A model generated the notes under the pieces. That model made no database searches. It worked only from the letters and a program-made list of their open reading frames with translations, and was not told where the DNA came from. A stretch of DNA of 5,135 nucleotides, from NCBI GenBank assembly GCA_045590415.1, contig JAZNRA010000157.1:1-5135 (forward strand), given 5' to 3'. Shown here piece after piece: positions 1-4,640 of the stretch (positions are counted from its first letter, which is position 1; each line of letters begins with the position of its first letter). This stretch comes from RGIG3009 sp045590415 (GTDB taxonomy: Bacteria > Bacillota > Clostridia > Oscillospirales > Acutalibacteraceae). A program made the position numbers and the translations under genes.

Positions 1-1184
1 CCAAAGACGAGGCCCCCAAAAGCGATTCCTTTTTGGCGCAGGGCGGCATCTGCGTGTTACGTGACGAAGAGGACTATCCCTCGTTTTTTGAGGATACGAT
101 GAGAGCGGGGCATTACGAGAATAACCCCGCCTCGGTCGAGATCATGATTCGTTCCTCGCGTGAGGTCATCGACGAGCTTATCGGGTTTGGTGTTCGCTTC
201 GAGCGGGACGGCGACGCTCTTCGCTATACCCGAGAAGGCGCCCATTCCCGCCCGCGGATCTTGTTTCACGAGGATGAAACGGGTAAGGAGATCACCTCTC
301 ATCTTTTGGAAGCGGTAAAACGCCGAAAAAACGTCACCCTGATCGAACACTTCACCATGGTCGATCTCATCTGCCGTGAGAACACGTGCGCGGGCATCAT
401 CGGTCACGATGCAAACGGCAACTACCGTGCCATCCACGCCGACTACACCGTCCTTGCGACCGGCGGCATCGGCGGCTTATTCAAACATTCCACCAACTAC
501 CGTCACCTGACGGGTGACGCGTTGGCACTGGCGCTCAAACACGGCGTTGCGTTGCAGCATATCGACTACATACAGATCCACCCCACCACGCTGTACACAC
601 AAAAATCGGGCAGAGAATTTCTCATCTCCGAATCGGTGCGCGGCGAAGGTGCCGTGTTGCTCAATGCCAAGGGCGAGCGGTTTGTCAACGAGCTTCTCCC
701 CCGCGACGTCGTCACCAAAGCCATCTTTGAGGAAATGAAAAAAGAAGGCAGCGAGCACGTCTGGCTCTCCCTTGCCCCTATCCCCGAGGACGAGATCAAA
801 ACCCATTTCCCGAACATCTATCAGCACTGTCTTGCGGAGGGCTACGACGTCACCAAAGAGCCCATCCCCGTCGTACCGTCACAGCATTACTTTATGGGCG
901 GCATCGACGTGGATGCCCACAGTAAGACGTCCATGGACCGCCTGTACGCGGTGGGCGAAACGGCGTGCAACGGCGTTCACGGCCGCAATCGGTTGGCGAG
1001 CAATTCGTTGCTCGAAAGTCTGGTGTTCGCCAAACGAGCCGCCGCACGTATCGCGGCGCAGTATACCCCTTTGGAACAGCCCGAGGAGATCGCCGTGGAC
1101 GCGGCATCGTACAACGATTATCCCCAAACGTATAAAGAACTGGTTTTAAAGGCCATTGAAAAGGAGAAAAACAGCCATGAATAA
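1..1184 (+). CDS. nadB: L-aspartate oxidase NadB, 3' part (5' end outside window)
   Basis: FAD enzyme that oxidises L-aspartate to iminoaspartate, the first step of bacterial de novo NAD synthesis, in the cytoplasm. The reading frame is open from the left edge (codons begin at base 3) and ends at TAA 1182-1184, giving 393 visible residues; the N-terminal FAD-binding glycine motif lies upstream. Motifs match NadB: SFLAQGGI at the edge, REGAHSRPRI (Glu codon at 234, matching E. coli E121), IHPTTLY (His at 579, like H244), LPRDVV (Arg at 702, like R290), SQHYFMGGI (His at 885, like H351) and NRLASNSLLESLVF (Arg at 990, like R386). These separate NadB from succinate dehydrogenase and fumarate reductase flavoproteins. 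The protein stops about 55 residues after the NRLASNSLLE block, so it lacks most of the C-terminal helical domain of E. coli NadB; with the missing start I estimate about 430-440 aa. The stop overlaps the nadC start by 8 bases. The TTG at 33 is internal, not the start. Confidence 0.96.
   Translation, partial: KDEAPKSDSFLAQGGICVLRDEEDYPSFFEDTMRAGHYENNPASVEIMIRSSREVIDELIGFGVRFERDGDALRYTREGAHSRPRILFHEDETGKEITSHLLEAVKRRKNVTLIEHFTMVDLICRENTCAGIIGHDANGNYRAIHADYTVLATGGIGGLFKHSTNYRHLTGDALALALKHGVALQHIDYIQIHPTTLYTQKSGREFLISESVRGEGAVLLNAKGERFVNELLPRDVVTKAIFEEMKKEGSEHVWLSLAPIPEDEIKTHFPNIYQHCLAEGYDVTKEPIPVVPSQHYFMGGIDVDAHSKTSMDRLYAVGETACNGVHGRNRLASNSLLESLVFAKRAAARIAAQYTPLEQPEEIAVDAASYNDYPQTYKELVLKAIEKEKNSHE
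1161..1166 (+). promoter_or_regulatory. Ribosome binding site of nadC
   Basis: AAGGAG lies inside the end of nadB, 10 bases before ATG 1177. It supports that ATG rather than the upstream in-frame TTG at 1156, which would add seven non-conserved residues and has no site of its own. A second in-frame ATG at 1192 is less well spaced. Confidence 0.7.
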
Positions 1185-2031
1185 CGTCACCATGAAAGTC
1201 AATGCCGACGATCTGATCATAGCGGCACTCAAAGAAGACATCACAAGCGAGGACATTTCCACCAACGCGGTCATGCCGCAATATCAGCTCGGCGAGGTCG
1301 ATCTCATCTGTAAAGAAGACGGTGTGATCGCGGGCTTGGACGTTTTCAAACGCGTGTTTGAACTGCTTGACGACAGCACGCAGGTAACCTTCACCTGCCG
1401 TGACGGCGACGTCGTGAAAAACGGACAAAAACTCGGCGTTGTGCGCGGTGATATCCGCGTTCTCCTCTCGGGCGAGCGCACCGCACTGAACTACCTGCAG
1501 CGCATGAGCGGCATCGCCACCTATACCCGCACGATCGTCGATCTGCTTTCGGGCAGCAACACCAAACTGCTTGATACCCGCAAGACCACCCCCGGTATGC
1601 GCCTGTTTGAAAAATATGCCGTTAAGGTAGGCGGCGGCTGTAATCACCGTTACAATTTAAGTGACGGTATTCTGCTCAAGGATAACCACATCGGTGCCGC
1701 GGGCGGCGTCAAAGAAGCGGTGAAACTGGCAAAAGAATACGCTCCCTTTGTCCGTAAGATCGAGATCGAAGTGGAAAATCTCACCATGCTAAAAGACGCC
1801 CTGGACGCAGGCGCCGACATCATCATGCTGGATAACATGAGCGTCGAGGATATGCGCGAAGCGGTCGCTCTGTGCCGCGGAAAAGCCGAAACCGAGTGCA
1901 GCGGCAACGTCACCAAAGAAAACGTCGCCAAGCTCATCGACATCGGCGTTGATTATATTTCGAGCGGCGCTCTGACACACTCCTCCCCGATCTTAGATCT
2001 CTCCCTCAAAAATTTGCACGCGGTGAGGTGA
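1177..2031 (+). CDS. nadC: Nicotinate-nucleotide pyrophosphorylase (quinolinate phosphoribosyltransferase) NadC
   Basis: Converts quinolinate and PRPP to nicotinate mononucleotide, CO2 and pyrophosphate, the step where de novo NAD synthesis joins the shared pathway; a cytoplasmic dimer in the family. The 284-aa length is normal. The N-terminal domain (about residues 10-110) leads into the alpha/beta barrel. Family signatures are all present: LSGERTALNYLQRMSGIAT (97-115), DTRKTTPG (133-140), GGGCNHRYNL (152-161), ILLKDNHI (165-172), IEIEVENL (195-202), IIMLDNMS (215-222) and YISSGALTHS near the end. Active-site residues expected from characterised QAPRTases are kept: R101, R135, K136, H157, R158, K168, E198 and D219. 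The start overlaps the nadB stop and niaR begins 4 bases after its stop, so all three should be one transcript. Nothing in the sequence suggests loss of function. Confidence 0.97.
   Translation: MNNVTMKVNADDLIIAALKEDITSEDISTNAVMPQYQLGEVDLICKEDGVIAGLDVFKRVFELLDDSTQVTFTCRDGDVVKNGQKLGVVRGDIRVLLSGERTALNYLQRMSGIATYTRTIVDLLSGSNTKLLDTRKTTPGMRLFEKYAVKVGGGCNHRYNLSDGILLKDNHIGAAGGVKEAVKLAKEYAPFVRKIEIEVENLTMLKDALDAGADIIMLDNMSVEDMREAVALCRGKAETECSGNVTKENVAKLIDIGVDYISSGALTHSSPILDLSLKNLHAVR
2025..2031 (+). promoter_or_regulatory. Ribosome binding site of niaR
   Basis: GAGGTGA overlaps the last codons and the TGA stop of nadC and lies 4 bases before ATG 2036. The overlap implies coupled translation of nadC and niaR. 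Confidence 0.6.
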
Positions 2032-2035
2032 AGTT

Positions 2036-2548
2036 ATGAAGGCGGCTGAACGAAGAAAAGCCATTGTCAATTTGTTGTTCTCCTCCGATGAGGCCGTATC
2101 CGGCAGTACGCTTGCCGAAACGTTCGGTGTGTCGCGGCAGATCATCGTGCAGGACGTGGCGGTGCTTAAAGGGTCCGGCTTTGAGATCCTCTCCACCCAC
2201 AACGGGTATATCCTAAAGCGCTCTCCCCTCAAGGAGCGCGTATTCAAATTACACCACACCACCGAACAGACAGAAGACGAACTGAACGTGATCGTCGATA
2301 ACGGCGGCACGGTAGTAGACGTCTTTGTGTGGCACAAGGTGTACGGCAAGGTATCGGCACCGCTCAACATCTTTTCCCGCCTGCACGTCAAGCAATTCAT
2401 CGAGGGCGTGCGTACCGGAAAATCGACCGAACTGATGGCGATCACCGGCGGGTATCATTATCACACCGTCCGCGCCGAATCCGAAGGGGTGCTCAACACC
2501 ATCGGCGCACTACTCGCCGACCGCGGCTATATCGCCCCGGAATTATAA
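2036..2548 (+). CDS. niaR: NiaR, niacin-responsive transcriptional repressor (HTH + 3H domain)
   Basis: A 170-aa DNA-binding repressor; the family (B. subtilis NiaR/YrxA, Thermotoga TM1602) represses NAD synthesis and niacin uptake genes when nicotinic acid is bound. Residues 4-60 form a winged helix-turn-helix of the HTH_11 type (GSTLAETFGVSRQIIVQDVAVLK is the recognition core, 23-45). Residues about 68-168 form the 3H domain. The metal-site residues known from TM1602 (two-His plus Glu plus His pattern) have likely counterparts H74, E82, H141 and H143; the 8-residue H-to-E spacing and the HYH pair are kept. GAGGTGA at 2025-2031, overlapping the nadC stop, is the ribosome site, 4 bases before ATG 2036. 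Sitting at the end of the operon it probably controls, the gene is expected to be autoregulated; the operator would lie upstream of nadA/nadB, outside the window. It is not BirA: there is no biotin ligase domain. Confidence 0.95.
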   Translation: MKAAERRKAIVNLLFSSDEAVSGSTLAETFGVSRQIIVQDVAVLKGSGFEILSTHNGYILKRSPLKERVFKLHHTTEQTEDELNVIVDNGGTVVDVFVWHKVYGKVSAPLNIFSRLHVKQFIEGVRTGKSTELMAITGGYHYHTVRAESEGVLNTIGALLADRGYIAPEL

Positions 2549-2561
2549 TTAAACAAAACAA

Positions 2562-2590
2562 GAAATCCCCCCGCTTGGCGGGGGGATTTC
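2562..2590. terminator. Bidirectional rho-independent terminator between niaR and the beta-helix gene
   Basis: Perfect 13-bp inverted repeat (2562-2574 and 2578-2590, arms reading GAAATCCCCCCGC and its complement) with a 3-base TTG loop. On the + side it is followed by GTTTTATAAA, and on the - side by a TTGTTTTGTTTAATT run (2549-2561 read backwards), so both directions have a U-rich tail. It starts 13 bases after the niaR stop and 12 bases beyond the stop of the convergent gene, so it should end both transcripts. Confidence 0.93.
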
Positions 2591-2602
2591 GTTTTATAAA
2601 GG

Positions 2603-3775
2603 TTAAAGGAGCTCGGGAGCGTTGCACCCGTTGATCTTCGCTTTATTCACGATAAAGGGCATCTCATCCGTGTCGGTGAAATTTTCGGCGGTGATATTAT
2701 GGAGAATCAAGTTTTCGATCACCGCACTGCCCGCAAACCGCAGAGTCGGCACCGTGCCGTCAACGAACTCACGTCTGTGAACGTCGGCAATCGTCAGATT
2801 TTTAACGTCGGCGCCCTCCTCAACTTCAATGAGCGCAAATTTTCGGTAGTTGTGCACGTACGGGAACTTCACCAGATCGCGACTGGCTTTCCCGCCGTAC
2901 ATCTGCTCGATGGTGATGTTTTCATACAGAGCGCGTTTACCCTCCCCACCGGCGGGCATAAAGCAAATGCCAAAATGATAAAACGTGCCGTGAACGTCGG
3001 AAATATGCACGTTTCGGATCGCCGTTTCGGGACTGGAGGCGTAGAGTCGCATCGCACTGTACGAGTTTTCGGTATAAATTCCTCTGACGGTCACGTCCTC
3101 AATCGGGCCTGCCGACCCCTCCGCGGAATTCAGCGCCACAACATCGTCGTAGCAGGTGCCGAAAAGATTTTCGATGGTGCCGTGATGGCAATTCCCGCAC
3201 AAATGAATACCGTCCATGTTGCTTTGGTACAGATTGCCGTCGTTAAAATCAAAGGTGATGTTATCCACCGTAAAATAGGATACAGTATCCATCGTCACGG
3301 CAAAATTAGCAGGATCTTTCATCGTCAAGGACGAAAGACGCAAATTCTTCACGTTATAGAACAAAAAGCAAAACCCCGTGTAATCCGGCGGATCACAGCG
3401 ACCGATCGAGATCGGATTGGGCGGCTGCTGCTTGTTATTAAAGTTCCAGATGCCGCCTCGCACTTCGATGTTCTCACAACGCGCCTCGGGTGCAAGAGAA
3501 TAGCGGTTTACGTGCTGAAACAGCCGCGTTTCGATACGGTCTTGATAATCGTCCACCGTTTTGTTTTTCAGCATATAGCAATTGGAACCCTCTTTGAGTC
3601 GGATCTCCGCAAATCGCGGAAGGACAAACCGCAAATTCGAGTGTAACTCCAGCGGCTTTGAAATCAAATAACACACCTTTGGTGCCGGCAACGACACTTC
3701 GCAGTTGTTATCAATCAGTTCCTGGATGGCAGCGGTATCGTCATGGATTCCGTCACCGTATAACGTATAGGACAT
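2603..3775 (-). CDS. Right-handed beta-helix protein related to glycoside hydrolase family 28
   Basis: Intracellular 390-aa protein of the pectin-lyase-like fold. It begins YGDGIHDDTAAIQELID (6-22), the usual start of the pectate-lyase/GH28 superfamily (compare GDGxxDDTxAIQ), followed by GGIWNF (107-112) and repeated strand turns of the type ENIxVxG, KNLRLSSL, DNITFDF and RNVHISDV. The GH28 motif NxDG appears as NMDGIH (186-191) and the DD motif as YDDVVALNS (209-217). The 22-residue spacing is close to that of polygalacturonases, so D188, D210 and D211 could be the catalytic Asp trio. The next GH28 motif, GHG, is not seen; the corresponding stretch reads YTENSYSAMRLY. There is no signal peptide, so it would act on imported sugars or oligosaccharides. 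The start at ATG 3775 is chosen because GGGAGGA sits 6 bases upstream; an in-frame ATG 11 codons earlier is inside the operator. Eleven cysteines include CGNCHH (193-198). It is a single-gene unit. Substrate unknown; it could also be an inactive or lyase-type helix protein. Confidence 0.82.
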   Translation of the reverse strand: MSYTLYGDGIHDDTAAIQELIDNNCEVSLPAPKVCYLISKPLELHSNLRFVLPRFAEIRLKEGSNCYMLKNKTVDDYQDRIETRLFQHVNRYSLAPEARCENIEVRGGIWNFNNKQQPPNPISIGRCDPPDYTGFCFLFYNVKNLRLSSLTMKDPANFAVTMDTVSYFTVDNITFDFNDGNLYQSNMDGIHLCGNCHHGTIENLFGTCYDDVVALNSAEGSAGPIEDVTVRGIYTENSYSAMRLYASSPETAIRNVHISDVHGTFYHFGICFMPAGGEGKRALYENITIEQMYGGKASRDLVKFPYVHNYRKFALIEVEEGADVKNLTIADVHRREFVDGTVPTLRFAGSAVIENLILHNITAENFTDTDEMPFIVNKAKINGCNAPELL

Positions 3776-3781
3776 AACAGA

Positions 3782-3788
3782 TCCTCCC
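3782..3788 (-). promoter_or_regulatory. Ribosome binding site of the beta-helix gene
   Basis: GGGAGGA on the - strand, with 6 bases between it and ATG at 3775-3773. It is a near-ideal Gram-positive site and fixes the start at MSYTLYGDG instead of the upstream MRKTHC methionine. Confidence 0.85.
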
Positions 3789-3792
3789 ACAC

Positions 3793-3809
3793 AATGCGTT
3801 TTACGCATT
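3793..3809. promoter_or_regulatory. Candidate operator: 17-bp perfect inverted repeat over the promoter
   Basis: AATGCGT-TTT-ACGCATT has two perfect 7-bp arms around a 3-base centre. It overlaps the first half of the -10 box (3807-3812) and should cover the transcription start near 3800. A dimeric repressor bound here would block RNA polymerase, as expected for a sugar-responsive regulator (LacI or GntR type). No regulator gene is visible in the window, so the family is inference. Confidence 0.6.
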
Positions 3810-3835
3810 ATAGCACACCCCTATGGTAAATACAA
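3807..3835 (-). promoter_or_regulatory. Sigma-A type promoter of the beta-helix gene
   Basis: On the - strand: TATAAT at 3812-3807 preceded by TGC (extended -10), and TTGTAT at 3835-3830 as a weak -35, with a 17-base spacer. The predicted start near 3800 gives a leader of about 25 nt before the ATG, including the GGGAGGA site. The good -10 with a poor -35 fits a promoter under control. Confidence 0.75.
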
Positions 3836-3869
3836 TAAGAATCACATATTTTCATGGCACCATAAAAAC

Positions 3870-3918
3870 AAAAGGGCAGGCACTACGCCTACCCTTTTTA
3901 CTTGGTCGAGATGACAGG
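3870..3918 (-). repeat. Second copy of the tRNA-Pro 3' end plus terminator hairpin
   Basis: This 49-base stretch matches 4160-4208 at 46 of 49 positions, with a constant offset of 290 bp; 3885-3918 is identical over 34 bases. It holds the last 16 bases of the tRNA (3' half of the T stem, acceptor strand, discriminator and CCA, 3903-3918) followed on the - strand by a hairpin (arms 3870-3881 and 3887-3898). The rest of the tRNA is absent. Two of the three differences are in the hairpin loop; the third, C3877 opposite A3891, is a mismatch in + strand RNA but a G-U pair in - strand RNA, so the hairpin still folds in the tRNA direction. It could serve as a backup terminator in front of the beta-helix promoter. 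Confidence 0.85.
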
Positions 3919-4156
3919 TCACTGTACAGTGCGGTAGTTTGTGCTCGTTTGCAAGTTTCGGTTCTCTTTTCAACCTGCAGGCGCCGTTTGCGGTGCCCGA
4001 AATTCGCTGCCTCGTTATCACTCGGCAAATTTCGACCGCGGCACAGAGCTTTTTGCTCGCTGTATCGTCCGCCGGACGCGCTCGCAAACGCTCACCACGT
4101 CCCTCACTGCGTTCGGGAAGCATCCCCCATGCACAATTCCCCATCGTTTCGCAAAA
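3919..4156. other. Non-coding spacer between the two tRNA-end copies
   Basis: I see no credible gene in these 238 bases. Open frames across it are antisense or read-through artefacts of the tRNA. It has several small symmetric elements: a 12-bp perfect palindrome CACTGTACAGTG at 3920-3931 immediately at the repeat boundary, a GAGC/GCTC hairpin with a T5 loop at 4046-4058, and CGTCC-GCC-GGACG at 4066-4078. CGAAATT near 3998 and AATTTCG near 4029 form a longer-range inverted pair. It may be a decayed tRNA unit, a small mobile-element remnant or the body of a small RNA; the sequence alone does not decide. Confidence 0.5.
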
Positions 4157-4191
4157 GTAAAAAGGGTAGGCATCACGCCTACCCTTTTTAC
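4157..4191 (-). terminator. Rho-independent terminator of tRNA-Pro
   Basis: Perfect 15-bp stem (4157-4171 with 4177-4191) and a 5-base loop, starting directly after the tRNA CCA end. In the - direction the stem ends in a run of five T followed by ACTTTTGC. The GTAGGC/GCCTAC core is shared with the degenerate copy at 3870-3898. Confidence 0.88.
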
Positions 4192-4192
4192 T

Positions 4193-4269
4193 TGGTCGAG
4201 ATGACAGGATTCGAACCTGCGGCCTCTGCGTCCCGAACGCAGCGCTCTACCAAACTGAGCCACATCTCG
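4193..4269 (-). tRNA. tRNA-Pro, anticodon CGG
   Basis: A complete 77-base cloverleaf with encoded CCA reads on the - strand. Acceptor stem CGAGATG/CATCTCG begins with the C1-G72 pair and has A73, both typical of bacterial tRNA-Pro. D arm is GCTC-AGTTTGGTA-GAGC with the GG pair. Anticodon arm is CTGCG-TTCGGGA-CGCAG, giving U33, anticodon CGG (codon CCG) and G37, a proline feature. The variable loop has 5 bases. T arm is GCAGG-TTCGAAT-CCTGT, with one G-U pair. It has its own promoter and terminator and is not part of a visible tRNA cluster apart from the truncated copy at 3903-3918. Confidence 0.97.
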
Positions 4270-4331
4270 ATATAGAATTGTACGAATTAGCAAATAACAA
4301 TCAATCGGTTTGCTCTTGACGAGCAGTAGTC

Positions 4332-4360
4332 ATTATACTATGGGATTTTCGGTTTGTCAA
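4332..4360 (-). promoter_or_regulatory. Consensus sigma-A promoter of tRNA-Pro
   Basis: On the - strand: TTGACA (4360-4355), a 17-base spacer, then TATAAT (4337-4332). Both boxes and the spacing are the exact consensus, as expected for a stable-RNA gene. The start would be near 4325, leaving about 55 nt of AT-rich 5' leader to be removed by RNase P. Confidence 0.93.
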
Positions 4361-4407
4361 CCTTTTCTTTGAGGTTTTTTGCATAAAGTCAAACTTTCCG
4401 CCCGCTG

Positions 4408-4447
4408 CACAAAACGCGCCCCGTACCGACACGGGGCGCGTTTTGTG
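4408..4447 (-). terminator. Rho-independent terminator of the feo operon
   Basis: Perfect 17-bp stem (4408-4424 with 4431-4447) around a 6-base loop; the GC core is CGCGCCCCGT and its complement, flanked by A4/T4. It begins 23 bases after the stop of the Cys-rich gene in the - direction. The tail is TTTTGTGC, so the uridines are part of the stem rather than a long free tract. The symmetric A4/T4 could let it work from either side, but no + strand gene ends here. Confidence 0.88.
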
Positions 4448-4470
4448 TAAGGTATGAGTATCCGACAAGG

Positions 4471-4635
4471 TTATCCTTCGTCTGTTTCGCCGCACCCGCA
4501 GGAACAACCCTTTTGGCAGGAACTGCAGTCAGGGCAACCGATGCACGTTTTACCGCTTTTCTTCGCCTTGTACACGTACAAAACGGCCAAACCGATGATC
4601 ACGGCAAGCACCGCAATAATGATGATATTTTCCAT
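4471..4635 (-). CDS. FeoB-associated Cys-rich membrane protein (54 aa)
   Basis: A short gene just after feoB: MENIIIIAVLAVIIGLAVLY (residues 1-20, one transmembrane helix), then a basic stretch YKAKKSGK (22-29), then a cytoplasmic cysteine cluster with Cys at 31, 34, 37, 40, 44, 46 and 48, and an acidic end ETDEG. This order of helix, lysines and CxxC-rich tail is the FeoB-associated Cys-rich membrane protein family, found next to feoB in many Firmicutes; its exact role in Fe(II) uptake is not settled (metal binding or FeoB partner). The ATG lies 5 bases after the feoB stop, and the AAGG at 4642-4639 overlaps that stop, so translation is probably coupled. The open frame on the other strand here is an artefact. 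Confidence 0.92.
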   Translation of the reverse strand: MENIIIIAVLAVIIGLAVLYVYKAKKSGKTCIGCPDCSSCQKGCSCGCGETDEG

Positions 4636-4640
4636 ACGCC

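Noticed and set aside
892..1647. 251-codon frame on the - strand
   Set aside because: Antisense to nadB and nadC, which have full motif support; its composition is of shadow type and it matches no family I recognise.
3182..3199. Cytochrome c haem site (CxxCH) in the beta-helix protein
   Set aside because: No signal peptide and a beta-helix context; haem c attachment needs export.
2699..3646. 315-codon frame on the + strand
   Set aside because: Antisense to the beta-helix gene, which has a promoter, ribosome site and fold motifs; rich in Arg and His as expected of a shadow frame.
3776..3808. Upstream start (MRKTHCVGGSV) for the beta-helix protein
   Set aside because: It lies in the inverted repeat and ahead of the predicted transcript's ribosome site; GGGAGGA six bases before ATG 3775 is far better.
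3870..4208. CRISPR-like or tandem repeat array
   Set aside because: There are only two copies, both explained by the tRNA end and terminator; no regular spacer pattern.
3823..4275. + strand frame of 150 codons ending with TGFEPAASASRTQRSTKLSH
   Set aside because: It is a read-through of the antisense strand of tRNA-Pro and its terminators; this peptide type is a well-known false protein call at tRNA genes.
4018..4293. - strand frame of 91 codons containing DVAQFGRALRSGRRGRRFESC
   Set aside because: It is a translation of the tRNA-Pro sequence itself, another common false call; no ribosome site.
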